Source: Cycas panzhihuaensis | Lineage: Eukaryota > Cycadophyta | Assembly (NCBI GenBank): GCA_023213395.1 | Contig: CM041465.1 | Coordinates: 66,037,741-66,101,740, forward strand | Direction of reading: 5' to 3' | DNA length: 64,000 nucleotides | Part shown: piece after piece, positions 33,691 through 45,719 of the stretch | How the letters are laid out: the number at the start of each line of letters is the position of its first letter | How positions within the stretch are numbered: position 1 is the stretch's first letter | The notes under the pieces: generated by a model | Databases searched by the model: none | What the model was told of the DNA's origin: nothing | What the model saw: the letters and a program-made list of their open reading frames with translations, nothing else | Program-made: the position numbers and the translations under genes

Positions 33691-34750
33691 TCCATCTCTT
33701 CCTATTGACCTTTCCCCTCTCTATTTCAAGGAGGGGAATGCCATGTGCATGGGGGCAACCCAGGACATAGTCTTAGCCCCTGGCAAGGTCATTAAGGTCA
33801 GGATAGAATGCTCTCCTAATGAGGTAAAGGAGTATTCCCTTTTGTTCCAGGAGTTCCGGGATGTCTTTGCATGGGATTATTCTGACATAAAGAGAATTGA
33901 CCCCTCCATTATCACTCATAATCTCACTACTATTCCTAGCACCTGTCCCATGCAGCAGAAGCAGCGTCCTCTTCACCCTAAGCTTTTGGCTACCGTTAAG
34001 ATAGAGGTCAAGAAGCTGTTGGACACTGGACTTATAACTTTTATTGATTACCCCAAGTGGGTATCCAACATTGTTCTTGTTGCTAAAAAGAATGGGACCA
34101 TCCGTATATGCATCGATTTCTGTGATATTAACAACACTTATCCTAAGGACAACTTTCCACTCCCTTTCATCGATCAAATCATTGATCAAACTGCCAGTTT
34201 CGAAGTTATATCCTTGATGGACAGATTCTCTAGCTACAACGAGATCCATATATCTCCTAAAGACCACCACAAGACTTCCTTCACCACCCCATAGGGTACC
34301 TTTGCCTATAAGGTAATGCCCTTCGACCTTAAAAATGTAGGCACTACTTATCAAAGAGTGATGCATTTCATCTTCCATGACCTCATCAACAACACATTAG
34401 AGGTCTTTATGGATGATATGATGGGTCTCTCATGTGTTAGGGCCCATCATCCCTCTGACTTATGGGCTATCTTCATGCAATACCGCAAGTATCATGTTAG
34501 CCTAAACCTGCTCAAGTGTGTGTTTACCATTACTTCTGGCAAACTCCTTGGATTTCTTATGTCAAAATAAGGAATCTAGATTGACCCTGATAAAGTCAAG
34601 GCAATCCTTGATATGCCACCTCCTAGGACCCAATGACAGATCAAGTCGTTCCTAGGTAGGCTTGGTTTCCTTAGGTGCTTCCTGGCAGACTTCGTCGTAA
34701 GTGTTAAACGCTTAACTAACCTATTGAAGAAGGAAGCCCCATTTATTTAG
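33691..34750 (+). pseudogene. Reverse transcriptase of element B
   Basis: The frame from 33548 to 34294 is open for 248 codons and covers GNAMCMGATQDIVLAPGKVI, YPKWVSNIVLVAKKNG and IRICIDFCDINNTYPKDNF. A TGG-to-TAG change at 34292 ends it. The rest follows: VMPFDLKNVGTTYQRVM, VFMDDMMGLS (YxDD equivalent, about 34410) and SFLGRLGFLRCF. Further stops at 34568-34577 and 34635. Confidence 0.9.
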
Positions 34751-35230
34751 TCTGATAAGGCCCAACAAGCCTTTGAAGGACTTAAGGAAGCCCTTGCTTC
34801 TACTCCTACGTTGGTACCCCCTTGTTTCAATAGGCCCTTCATTCTTTATACCTCAGTGACTGATGAGTCCCTGGGTGCTATGCTAGCTCAGGACGATGAC
34901 TCAGGAGTCGAGAGGGCCATTTACTTCATCAGTCGCACCCTCGTGGCTGCTGAACTTAACTACTCTCTAACCGAGAAGAAGTGTCTCTCCTTGGTCCATG
35001 CAACCAAGAAGTTTAGACACTACTTTCTTGGTAATACCACCAAAGTGATCATCCAATCCGATCCCTTGCGATATTTACTTACTCGTTTAGACTTGATAGG
35101 TAGGGCTAGCCATTGAGTTGTCTTGCTTCAAGAGTTTGACCTTCATATCATTAACTAGAAATCGAAGAAAGGAATGGTAGTGGCTGAGTAGCTCATAGAC
35201 GCCCCTATTCCTAAGTCACTCAATACCCTC
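34751..35230 (+). pseudogene. Gypsy-type RNase H of element B
   Basis: Open from 34811 to 35116: FILYTSVTDESLGAMLAQDD (Asp), SLTEKKCLSLV (the catalytic-Glu region reads EKK) and IIQSDPLRYLLT (Asp). Ends in the SKKGMVVAE / DAPIP segment with stops at 35114, 35156 and 35189. Confidence 0.85.
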
Positions 35231-36550
35231 GTTGATGATTCCCTTCCTAATGAGTCCATCTTGACTATTTAGGATGTCTCTCCCCATCCACTCATCGATA
35301 ATGAGTGGTATGGTGACATTGTGTGGTATCTCATGCATTAACAATACCGGCCTGATGCTAGTAGTAAAGTTAGATCTCGTATCTGGACTTCTGCTAGGCA
35401 ATACTTCCTTATGGAAGAAGTATTGTACAAGAGGTCCTTTGATGGGATCCTCCTCCACTGCGTCACTACCAACGAAGCTGACCAAATACTATATGAATGC
35501 CACCATTGTATTTATGGGGGTTACTTTGGGGGCCAGTCCATGGACCAGAGGATCCTTCGTATGGGTTACTATTAGCCATCCCTCTTCAAGAATGCCCATG
35601 CTTTTGCCTTGAGATGTCAGTAATGTCAGGAACACGCTAACATCTCCTATGTGCCTTACGAGGCCCTTCACTCCATCATATCTCCATGGCCTTTTGCTCA
35701 ATGGGGGCTAGACCTCATTGGGGCTATCTCTCCACCTTCTTCATCGTAGCACAAGTTTATCTTGACTGCTATGAAATACTTCACCAAATGGGTGGAAGCC
35801 ATCCCTCTAGTTACCACCCCTAGTAAGATAATAGCTACCTTTGTTTACCAGCATATCATTTGCTATTTTGGGATTCCTGATATCCTAATTACTGACAATG
35901 GAATCTCCTTCAGCAACAAGGAGATGGATGAGCTTTATGAGAAGTTCAAGATTTCTCACAGAACTTCTTCTCCTTACTATCCTCAGGCAAATGGTCAAGT
36001 GGAGTCATTCAATAAGACTCTCGTTAACATCTTAAAGAAAATTATTGCTCAGTCTTAAAGAGACTAACACCTTCAGCTCCCTTCCGCTTTGTGGGCTTAC
36101 CGCATCTCTGTCCGTTCTGCCACGGGAATGACCCTGTTCTCCCTAGTTTACGGTACCAAGGCGGTACTCCCATTGGAAGTGGAGATTCCTTCTTCATGTG
36201 TTTCTCATCAGGGTCTTGTTGATGAGGAGTTGATCCGCTAGGCTCACCTCCTTGACCTCGAAGCTTTGGATGAGAGACGTTTAGCCACCTACCGGGCTAA
36301 CCCAACATCCAAAGCCCACTCACAAAGGACCTACGATAAATGTCTTTATTCTCATCCTTTGTTTCCTAGGGACCACGTCCTCAAATTGGAGTATCTTCAT
36401 GACTGCTTGGCTAAGTTCAAGCCCAGATGGGTTGGTCCCTTTGTCATTATCGAAAGTCTTAGTAATGGAGCTTATAAGATTGCCACCCTGGAGGATCTTG
36501 AATTTGAGAAAGCTATTAATGGGAAATTCCTTAAGGAGTTTTACTTGTGA
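35231..36550 (+). pseudogene. Integrase of element B
   Basis: H2C2 finger: ECHHCIYGGYFGGQ and LRCQ-stop-CQEH (about 35495-35640). Core: WGLDLIGAI (about 35705), LITDNGISF (about 35890) and GQVESFNKTL (about 35995), in an open stretch 35762-36058 (98 codons). C-terminal part 36266-36550 is open and includes FVIIESLSNGAYKIATLEDL, ending KEFYL at the TGA 36548-36550. Stops at 35574, 35622, 35748 and 36056 inactivate it. Confidence 0.9.
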
Positions 36551-36593
36551 CCTTGCTGTCTTCTCACCCACGCTCTGAAATGAGCCTAAACTA

Positions 36594-36651
36594 CCATCTT
36601 AAGTTCATTCCCATTCCTCCTAGCCACGGGTGGAATGACAATTTAGAATGG
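36594..36651 (+). other. Conserved stem-loop after pol, element B
   Basis: CCATCTTAAGTTCATTCCCA + TTCC pairs with GGAATGACAATTTAGAATGG around a 14-base loop; one or two mismatches more than in A. Confidence 0.65.
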
Positions 36652-37233
36652 CCTCTTTTGTTTCCTTCTAGTTCCTCCCATAGAACCCTTGTTCTCATTT
36701 TCCTTGGGACCTTGTCCTCCTATTTGGGCATCCCCCAATTAGGATGACGCTCTAGACTATTGTTACTCCCCCTCTCACATGGTATTTCCTTTACATATCC
36801 CACTATGCTCCTATGTGGACATGTGTGTTGCCTTATTTCTAATCCCACATATATCTATCACCTCTACTCATGGTGGTTGTATGTGCTCCTGTTAGGTATA
36901 TGGCCCTGCATGAAAGGAAATATGTGCATCCTAAATAAATAACATAAGCATGTAAACAAACATGCATAGCATCCATCACACATCATGATGCACGTCATCA
37001 CATATCAAAATGGGGTATCAATCACCCTGTCCATATATATACATCAAAAATCATGTGGCATATCATACATATGGTATGGTACATCCTTTGTGGGAAGCCA
37101 GTGTCCTTGTAGGGGGGGTACAATCATGTGACTATATATGGCAACCTCCTGGAGGCACGTGCTTTTCCCTGTCAAAAATAAATACATGCATACTACTCTA
37201 CTGCTGCCCTACTCATGGGACGTCATCCCCTAG
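36652..37233. other. AT-rich spacer, element B
   Basis: No gene. Likely 3' UTR of the antisense PMD gene; ATATATACATC-type low complexity near 37030. Confidence 0.45.
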
Positions 37234-39092
37234 TCAATGTGATCCCTCTCCTGGGGACCACATCCCTCCAAGACTCCTCCTAAGTTTCTATGAGCTCCCT
37301 GCCTCGCTTCCCTCGTCCCGTGGCCTCCTTGGGGTCATCACTACTATATGAGTTTGCATCCTACTCCGTGCCGACCTCAATGCCATGTTCTCGACCAGTC
37401 GATTGTATTGCACCTGGATACGATCCCACTCCATCTCTATAAGGCAAAGCCTCTCTTCTAGTACTATCACCTGGACATAGCTCCCCAAATCCTCTTTGGC
37501 TCCTCCCTGAGCCTCCAGTGCCTGCACTCGTGCCTATAGGGCATCCCTCTTGGCTTGGATGGCATCCATCTCAGCCTGCTATTGTCTCACACGTGCCTCG
37601 TGCTCCTGAGACTCTACCGCCCATATACCTCTCGCCCATATCAATGGGGCGAATACTGCCATGTGACCGCCTACTGCTCTGGGCTCATCTCTTGCTTAGA
37701 TAGGAGGTTGTTCCTCCACGTAGGCCCGAGGGAATACTTCTCGAACTACTGCCTCCACTAACCTCTAGATATTTACCATACCTATAATCCAGCACGTCAT
37801 GTATCAGTACATGTCCATGGATATCAAATCAAAACTAAATCAACATATATATCTGGTAATCAAACGACAATAGAAAATGGCTATGTCTCATCTAGTGTAA
37901 TGGCCGGCTCCTTGACTCGGGCGACTACCTCCCCCTCTGGTACTCTGCCAGCTGCCAGTACCTCCTCCTCTGGTACCTCTTCCACTATGGCCTCTCTCCT
38001 CTTTGTGACTGGCTCTGCTATTACCTCTCTGGATCTCCTAATGATCCGTAGCCTGCAGGCCCATGTCACTAGCCTCCTACTCACCTCTGCAGCCCTTGCT
38101 GGGCCTGCCTCTCTACTAGCAGTCCCAGATGGCCTTACTCCTCCACCTACTGTCCCTGATGGACCTGCCTCTCCTGTAGGTCGTGATGGGCCAGCCCCCT
38201 CACCTCCATCTCTGCCCTCATCATCTCTCGGGGGCACCCCTACTCCTCCTTCCTCATCATCACTACCCCACCTCACCGCTCTGTATGGATCTGTTGTATA
38301 ATCTGCCAAGGTGAGGAGGTCTAGTGATGTGGCCTCCATTGAGTGTCAGATATGAGCCTGGTCCTCGGTCCCTCTAAGCCTCGTCTGCCACCTATGTTCC
38401 ATCGGGACCTGCTCTGTGATAGGGTGTGGTCCCCCTACCGGCACCACTGATCTAAAATGATTGAACAACCAACACTGTAATAGTGTGCTATATGATAGTC
38501 CTCCCTGGCATGCTGCTCTGATGGCGTCTAGCTGTGCGATGAGGTTCATCACTATCAGGGTGGCCCAATCCATCCTCTCACTTACCTCACATTAGTGCAT
38601 TGCATCCATCCATCCTCTTAGGATGTCCCTATAGTTTTGTTTCTAGGAAATCCAGAATAGAATGCATAAAGTAATCAATTTCCTTACACGAGGAATCCCT
38701 GACATGACCATAGCCTAGAGAGGAACCCCTCACCTCTCTCATCTATTTGAGCCTATGGAGAACGTCATTTCCTCTCCACGTGCTGCCTCATTGCTAGGCA
38801 GTTCTCCTAGTGCCATCGGCCTCCCAGTCGCCAGTACCCCCAGTATCCTCCTAACGTCTCCCGGTGTCACCGTCACATCTCCCACCTGGGGTAGGTGGAA
38901 GACGTATCTCCTCCTGTCTGAGTGTGACACTATATCGATCAATAACCTCTAGTCTACCATATACTGAGGTGTCTTCACCACCTTCAACAACCTGCATCTC
39001 TACAGGACTCCCTTATCCTCCCTGGTCATCATCTCTATAAAGCTCAACATAGCCATGCATATGTTCTCGCGATTCTCCACCATGATCAGAGC
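37234..39092 (-). pseudogene. Antisense PMD-like gene in element B
   Basis: Best preserved PMD core of the three: RRRYVFHLPQVGDVTVTPGD then VRRILGVLATGRPMALGELP (about 38910-38800). A frameshift/stop near 38740 follows; the frame resumes MDWATLIVMNLIAQLDAIRA and GGLSYSTLLQCWLFNHF (about 38573-38460). An acidic Gly/Ala-rich middle (38339-37881, 152 codons) precedes the intron, whose donor is AT (G-to-A) but whose acceptor TATAG/GT near 37770 is intact. The C-terminal coiled-coil part (37527-37288) ends beyond GSS-stop at GSH-stop, 37234. No active site is recognised. Same family of unknown element function as in A. Confidence 0.72.
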
Positions 39093-39231
39093 CTGCAAAC
39101 ATCATAAAACTAGTAAGATCTTAGCCTACATTGATTCTCTATCCCTTTGACTATTCATCAACTCTACCTGATTGAGATTTGGGGCCCCTCAGGCCCCCAT
39201 CTCCTTTTTTCTGCAAGTTTGCCTTCGCACC

Positions 39232-39412
39232 ATACTAAACTACGTGGTACCACAGAGTTTAGCCCGGTTTCCGCGGTGATCGGGGCCTCGTGGCAAAGAT
39301 CGCAGCATCATGATCTTTGTCGCAGTGTGAATGGCACCCCCCCAAAAGGGGGGGGGTTTCCCTGCCAAAAACTAAAAAAAAATCACCTTAGGTGGGCCTG
39401 ACGGGGCCCACC
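39232..39412. repeat. Palindrome cluster, element B
   Basis: CTAAACTacgtGGTACCacagAGTTTAG, CAAAGATC...GATCTTTG, CCCCCCC-aaaa-GGGGGGGGG and GGGCCTGACGGGGCCC in the same order as in A. Confidence 0.6.
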
Positions 39413-39759
39413 GGGACCAGGGTTGCCTAATGCCCTAGTCTCGCCTCTCGTTGAGTCCAGTTCAGACTCTGAGAGGCCTTTTTCTGCCCTTATGGGCCTA
39501 AAACTTACATGAAAAACTATAATTAGAAATAAATTTAAAATCACGAGATGGGGTGGGTTTTTCAGGTTCCACTCATTGGATCTAGCCTCGCACTCGTCAT
39601 CTCGTCTCCGCGATCTCGATGGCTATCCTCTTGCACTGATCCGACAGTTTGATCTCCCTCTACATGCCTCTAAAGTCGGGTAGCGCCCCGCTGCATAGGG
39701 AAATGGCTCTGGATTCTCTCGAGAGCCTGTGAATATGAATCCATTTTCTGTCAAATTTC

Positions 39760-39767
39760 CTTATATA
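39760..39767 (-). promoter_or_regulatory. TATA box of the antisense PMD gene, element B
   Basis: Minus strand CCTATATAAGGAAATT, identical core to A and C. Confidence 0.55.
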
Positions 39768-40309
39768 GGCGGGGACCTCGAGGGGCACTGTCTCCATTTT
39801 TGACCTCATAACAACCCTTTAGATCATCTCCTACCCCTGATCACCTTTACCTTCTGGCCCTGTCTCCCATTGTGCTCCCATAGCCTCTGGTTCGCTCTTT
39901 CTTGCAGATGCATTTATGGCACCTTGCCAATGCATTTCTTTTGTAGGGCCCTTTTGTCTCGTTTTGCATGCCACTCCCGTGTATGCTTTAGTTTATACTC
40001 GTTTGGCTCATTTTGCCATCCTAGACCTATTTTTACAGCTCGTTCCTACTCCTGAGGCTCCCAAAGGGAATGCTCCTTCTGCTCGGAGTCATTCTTTACT
40101 TTTTAAAGTAACCTTTGGCACCCCAGGATGTCTTTTTTCTGCCCACTCTCAGCCAATGGTCGGGAAGCCTACTCTCATCCTTGGGTAGCCTCATTACTAG
40201 GTCCTCCTACCCTTTACGGCTATTTATTGCTTGCCATTTAAGTCTCTTTTTGCTCTGACTCTTATACTATTGCATACTTTCTCCACTGAAACATTTCCTT
40301 CCATCATCC
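39768..40309 (+). other. Non-coding interval before second RNase H, element B
   Basis: Pyrimidine-rich, alignable with 10025-10550; no conserved protein frame. Confidence 0.45.
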
Positions 40310-40732
40310 ATGTCTCTCTACATCTTTATCGATGAAAGAAGCCACGGTAATCTTGGACCTTCTGCTACTACTTGGATTCTTCATAGCTCTTCCAGACATG
40401 ATTTCCTGCACTTTGAAATCTTCCTCCCTGAGGTTACCAATAACGAAGCTGAGTACACAGCCATTATTGAGGCTCTCACTGATGCACTGTGTTTTCATCA
40501 TGGATCTATTATTTTGCTTTGCGACTCCCAGGTTGTGGTGTCCCATCTCACCTAAGTTTACTAGGTGCGATGCCCTCACTTGAGAGCCCTTGCTTTGACC
40601 ACCAGATCTCTTTTGGCTTGTTTCCAGTCTATCGACATTCGACACATTCCTCCGTCCCTCAACACTGATGTAGATAGTTTTGTTTGCCTCATCCTTGAGT
40701 GCCGCCTTTCTCTTCTTACTGATCGTCCTTGA
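40310..40732 (+). pseudogene. Second, archaeal-type RNase H ORF of element B
   Basis: Exactly 140 codons from ATG to TGA, as in A. SLYIFIDERSHGNLGPSATT (catalytic Asp kept, T-to-I before it), EVTNNEAEYTAIIEAL (Glu), IILLCDSQVVVSHL (Asp) and HIPPSLNTDVDSFVCLIL (Asp). Two stops in the T-stop-VY-stop-VRC stretch (about 40552 and 40561) are CAG-to-TAA/TAG type. All four catalytic acids remain visible. Confidence 0.87.
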
Positions 40733-41144
40733 GACTTGTCTGGTTGCTCTGTCGCCCAAGCCTTAGGCTGTCGTGCACATCACCTTGCGATCTGTTTGCA
40801 CCTCTGAAAGCTAGCTATTAATGAGGTTAAACTATGGCGACTACTAGGGTTGCTCACTTATCTCTCTTACCTGACATCATCTTGCATCTCTTCACATTTT
40901 CACGATGGGGGTAGCCCCCTCATCCTTCTAGCTTCTAGTTGATTCTCGGGTGGCACATAGGCATCCCCTATGTTGTCTCCACCTTTGTCCTCATATCCAC
41001 ATGTTTTGCCATGACACTTGTCAGCACCCTTATCTCCTGTTATGATCATGATTTATATATATATATATGCACATGTACTACTGATAGTTGTATTGCCAGC
41101 ATTCGCCATTGCACCATGCTTCTGAGCGGTGAGGCTCTACTGCC
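40733..41144 (+). other. 3' untranslated interval before the PPT, element B
   Basis: Nothing coding; TATATATATATATGCACATGT near 41054 corresponds to the like stretch in A. Confidence 0.4.
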
Positions 41145-41154
41145 AAGGGGGTAG
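41145..41154 (+). other. Polypurine tract of element B
   Basis: AAGGGGGTAG directly before the TGTTTCCC LTR start. Confidence 0.75.
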
Positions 41155-43327
41155 TGTTTCCCAGCTACTGGGAATGGATACGAATAGATCAACTCAGGTA
41201 AGTTCAGGTATGCTTCTCCCTTTTCACTTGCATCATCTCATTGGAAAGGTTGATAGAAGCATTGCCTCTCTACATGACTGCTTACTTCATTTGCGTGATT
41301 ACTTTGCATTTTGTTGCTTCTTCATGATGCCTGTCGTATTGTGAGCCTATGACGACCTAGCAGGACCTACCTTTCCACAAGGCAGGTATCCCCATGGCAC
41401 TATACAACCTTCTACACTATCTCCACGCTATCTGAATTCCCTTTTTTGGTTCATATAACCTATTCATACCCCTGCCTTGACTTCGTTTTCGGATATTTGC
41501 TTATTGATGTTTGCCCACCTCGGTCTAAGTGCTTTCTGGACTGTCTCATCCACCTAGACAGGAGGGCTAACCCCTCCTAGGCCCAGGTCTATCATACATC
41601 TTCCTAGCAGGTCTTACCAACTCCTTTATTCTATTTTTTGGTGAGTTACTCCCTGTTTGGACCCATTCCTTGCTTTATTTACTCATTTCCTTTAGTTTTC
41701 ACTGTTGAAAAGTTATCCTTCCATTGTATCTTGCTTATTGCTTCTTGGCTCCACCTTCCCTCTACTAGTTTTCTTCAAGCGAATAGCGAGAGAAGAGCCC
41801 CAAGGCTGGGTGAAGAGAGTAAGGTGGGGTAACCCCCCTTTCAGTCCTTCTCTCCAAGGGTAATCCCTTCCCACCTTCTCTTCTCTTGTCCTATGTTCTT
41901 CTTGAGACTACTAGGAGAGATTGAGCCCTAGGCCAGCCCTAGGTTATTAGCATGTGCATCCACTTGCTTCACTAATTCCACGCCTTCTCGCCTCTCATTT
42001 GGACCTCTGTAAAGTCCCCTGTGTTATTGGGTACCCCTTATTCTCATTAGCAAGGGTTTGGACACCGAATTGCTGCCCATAGCAACTCCGTGTCCTGCTT
42101 ATCTCTCAACACTTTGTTGCTTTTCCTTTGGCATCTTTGGCTGTCCTTAGTGGCTTTTACCTACTACCTTATTGTGTCTATGAGTCATGTGGAGATTTCA
42201 GCAGAGGGTTAGCCATCCTGAGGCTTCCCTTGCATCATTTCACTTGGTGTCTAGCCTTGTTTGAGAGAGTGTAGAGTTTGTTGCAACAATTGTCTTTCTC
42301 TAACATTCTAACGTTAATAACACTTATATATACTTGCATATACATAGATTATCTCTTGCAGCCCCTTCTTGAAAGGGATAGGTTTATGCATGTGTAGGTT
42401 GCCACGGTGCTCTCGCAAAGGTGTTAATCACTTAGATCCGGGTAAGGTTTCCTTTGTTTTACTCTTTGCTCTCATTTTTGTTTCCTTTCTTTTTTCCTTT
42501 CACAAGGGGAAGGTAAGGAAGCCCCTCCATCATCTGTGGGCTTGGTGAGGATGTGCATGATGCGTGGATGAGGTCTCCTATTGGTTGTTATGTACCCGCA
42601 TATGTACTTCTTTCTCTTGCCCTCACTTTCCTTTTCGCACTTTTAGTTGTGGTCTATGTATTAGTTAAATAGGTTAAACATAAAAGAGAAAAGGAAATTA
42701 ACATCTTTTACTTGCATTTATATATTTACACTTTACACACTACATTTACTTAGGGAAAGGACTTCAGGAGATTATCCCTTTGCCTTTTCCTCAACTTGCA
42801 AACCCAATCCTCACCCCTTTTGGCTTGTTTTTTTGTTTGATTTTGTTTGCTTGCACACGCCATATCACTCTCGCCTTCTTGGGCGAACCATTAAGGGAGA
42901 TTTTGGGATTGTTGTCTGCTCCCACTCCCTTCTCCTCTTCTTGGCTCTATTTGCTTGGCCAAATAACTGAGAAGATCCTAGTCGCACCATAGGCTATTGC
43001 CTACCTTGCTCCCGTTTGTTTCCCTCCGTCATAGGCAAACCCTTGAGGATTCTCTTCCTCCTCTTCCGGCCATCTAAGGGTGGGAGGAATTTCCTCCTAA
43101 GTCTATCCAGGCTACCTCTCTCACTTTTCCCCTTCCTCTTTAAGGTGGGGAACCACTCTTATGTAGTTGGGAATCATCCACAGGTCTCAAACTTGCCCTC
43201 CAGTGCACGAGGTACCTTGCATGGTACTCACATTGCTTGTAGGTTTCTATCTACACCCTCGATACTATTATCGATCATCCTCACTATTCCTACTCAACTA
43301 GGTGATTATCCCATAGACACGCATCCA
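41155..43327 (+). repeat. 3' LTR of element B (2,173 bp, internally deleted)
   Basis: Same ends as the 5' LTR but about 560 bp shorter. The junction is at 41580/41581, matching 27399 joined to 27961 in the 5' LTR, at an AGGCC microhomology. The lost part contains the GGTACC-repeat motif and TATA box. Confidence 0.9.
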
Positions 43328-43332
43328 CCAAT

Positions 43333-44595
43333 AAACATGTCCTCCATATCTAGGTTATTCCCTCTAATGATTCATGGTATGGAGAGATTAAGTCAATACT
43401 ATATGATCAATCTTTCCCTTCTCCTTCTACATGAAAGAAGAGAAGACAAATTTGAGTTATTGCTAGGCAGTATCTCTTACTTAATGATGTGTTTTACAAA
43501 TATTCTTTTGATAGAATCCTATTGAGATGTCTTTTCCCTAATGAAACACTAGTTACCTTAATAGAATCCCATGAAAGGATGTATGGTGGATATTTTGGTG
43601 TTCAATCAATAGCCCAATGTACTCTTCATATGGGATATTAGTAGTCCACCTTATTTAAAGATTCTTATTCTTACATACAAAGATGTTAAAAATGGCAATC
43701 TCATATAACTTTGATACATAAGCCTGTGTAAGAAGTAAAATTGATTATTTCACCTTGGCCTTTTTCCCAATAGGGTTTCAATCTCATTGGAAAGATCTTT
43801 CTAGTATCATCTAGTGGGTATAATTTTATTATAACTAGAACTAAGTACTTTACAAAATTAAGCAAAGTTATCCTATTAATCATAGTCACTTAAAAGATTA
43901 TTTCTACATTTATCTTTTAGCATATCATCTGTAGATTTAGGGTACTAGACATGATTATTACTAATAATGAGACTTCATTCTGTAATCCCTATATTAAAGA
44001 ATTATTTAATAAATTTCATACTACTTATAAATAGTCAACTCATTATCATCCTCAGGAAAATGGCTAAGTTGAAGCCTTTAACAAAACTTTAGCTAAAATG
44101 GTTGTAATGTCTTACAGAGATTAGCACATTCAATTATTTCTAGAATTATGGGCTTATAAAATCTCAATTAGAAATGCTACAGGCATGATACTATTTTCTC
44201 TTATTTATAGTGTTGAGGTTGTCCTCCCATTAGAAGTTGGGATTTCCTTCTTGTGTATTTCATTGAAAGGGTTTACTGATGAATAGTTATAAAGGAAAGC
44301 ATGTCTCTTAGAACTGAAAAAACTAAATGAGACTCATCTACAAGCCTTACAAAATAACATGGAATCTAAGGCAAGTGTCTAGGTTGCTCATGATAGATAA
44401 CTTAGATATAAGAAGTTGAGTGTTAGTGATAAAGCATTAAAATTATAGTACTTACATGATAAGTAGTATAAATTTTCTTTTAAGTGGATTGGTCCTTATT
44501 TAGTGAATGAAGATTTGAATAATAGAGCTTATTGAATCTCAACAATGGAGGCTCTAAAATTTAAAAGGAAGAAAATTTCTTCCTTCTTTTTATAA
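43333..44595 (+). pseudogene. Element D: integrase half, right of element B
   Basis: Continues element D after the target duplication. WYGEIKSILY matches WYGDIVQYLT of A. H2C2 finger partly kept (ESHERMYGGYFGVQSIAQ and IQRC-stop-KWQ, about 43570-43690). Core: GFNLIGKI (Asp to Asn), MIITNNETSF (Asp to Asn) and VEAFNKTL (Glu kept), about 43775-44090. Tail: RNATGMILFSLIYSVEVVLP, then WIGPYLVNEDLNNRAY and an end near 44595. Both catalytic Asp changes are G-to-A. No LTR is recognised after it. Confidence 0.85.
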
Positions 44596-44688
44596 GGCTT
44601 AAAAGACTATTGTAAAAGTGAGAAAAAAAACACCTAGATTGGAGCAATATCTGGTGTCCTCACTCACTTATTAATATTGCATTTCAAC

Positions 44689-44760
44689 ACTCTAAAATCT
44701 CTTAAAGTAAGCACTCTAAAGACACTTCAAGCAAGCACTCTAAAAGCACTCCAAGTAAGC
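44689..44760 (+). repeat. 24-bp tandem repeat, three units
   Basis: ACTCTAAAATCTCTTAAAGT + AAGC (44689-44712), then ACTCTAAAGACACTTCAAGC + AAGC and ACTCTAAAAGCACTCCAAGT + AAGC. Just after the end of element D. Confidence 0.85.
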
Positions 44761-44880
44761 ATTCTACTTTTAGTTAAATATACATTTGATGTAATTCAAT
44801 AATGTTTTCACTCTTCCTAAAAGGAATACATCATGTAGGCTATTTTCTATCATGTTGTGCCTATTCACACATTCTCCAAG

Positions 44881-45080
44881 GTTGAGATACCTTAGTTGGT
44901 AGAATGCCATGCCATAAAGGAGGCGTGGGTTTCAAGTTGGGATTAGACTAAATTGGAATATTGGTGAGGTTTGGTTAGACATACCATCATGCCTCGATCA
45001 GGGATCATCCTGATAACCAACCAGGAAAACTGAAACTTTAATACAAGATTAAAATATACCTGATCCAATATCTATCATAG
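44881..45080 (+). repeat. Possible tRNA-derived SINE or tRNA-like relic
   Basis: TACCTTAGTTGGTAGAATG (44888-44906) resembles a tRNA A box region, and GGGTTTCAAGTTGGG (44927-44941) a B box with an inserted base, spaced as in a tRNA. About 140 bp of unrelated sequence follows. No poly(A) tail or target duplication was established, and the 3' limit is a guess. Confidence 0.3.
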
Positions 45081-45427
45081 CCATGGGTATACATGTACCA
45101 CTCTTTAAAGGAGGTATATATCTGCTCATTGGTGAACTGGGTGAGGATTGGGAGTACCTGGGCCTTGTGACTTGGATTTTATCACCAAGCACAATTGTAG
45201 GTATCAAAGGAGAAGGCTAACTTAATTCTACTAGAAGCCTAGGCATCCCTTCAATAACCTCAACTACATGTTGGACATAAGTTAGAGGTTATTGGGTTGA
45301 TTATGCATCCTACATTTGTGTTTCAAGTTGTATAGACCTAATGATGTCAGCTTCTATATTGGCCTACAATCTTATATATTGATCACTTACTTATTTATAA
45401 AATGTGATCCATAGTGTAATCACAATA

Positions 45428-45560
45428 ATAGTGCTTCTCATATTCCTATTGCATTAGGTTAATATTTTCCACAAGTGTTAGTGGCTAATTTTCATCATAG
45501 TGCTTCTCATATTCCTACTGCGTCAGGTTAATATTTGTCATAAGTGTTCATGACTTTTCT
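45428..45560 (+). repeat. 69-bp tandem duplication
   Basis: ATAGTGCTTCTCATATTCCT starts at 45428 and again at 45497; the second unit is partial and has point changes (TTGCATTAGG versus CTGCGTCAGG). Confidence 0.8.
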
Positions 45561-45719
45561 CTAAGTTGCTCCCTTCATCTTTGAGCAACCATTCTCACTT
45601 CTTCTTCCTTCTATTACACTACTTCATTATATATTCCATTTGTAAATAGTGATTGGTCATTTATTATCATCACTTTTATAGTCCCTTATTAATTTCTTCC
45701 CTTCTTAAAAGACACCATG

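Larger units (their letters stand above)
26978..43327 (+). mobile_element. Element B: complete giant Ty3/gypsy retrotransposon, 16,350 bp
   Basis: Same family as A. LTRs 26978-29710 and 41155-43327, both TG-start; ends CTA/CCA. Target duplication CCAAC (26973-26977) and CCAAT (43328-43332), one transition apart. In 146 aligned LTR bases from their left ends (starting GAATGGATAC) I count 14 differences, all transitions, so the copy is not young. It sits in element D in the same orientation. Confidence 0.95.
44596..45700. other. AT-rich interval between elements D and E
   Basis: No protein-coding signal. Contains two tandem repeats and a tRNA-like segment listed separately. No clear 5' LTR or PBS for element E was found. 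Confidence 0.5.

Noticed and set aside
40304-40759. 151-codon minus frame over the second RNase H of element B
   Set aside because: Shadow of the RNase H ORF, whose catalytic motifs are on plus; a similar shadow exists in C.
43016-43525. 169-codon frame across the right end of element B
   Set aside because: It spans the LTR end and the start of element D, two unrelated sequences; chance open frame.
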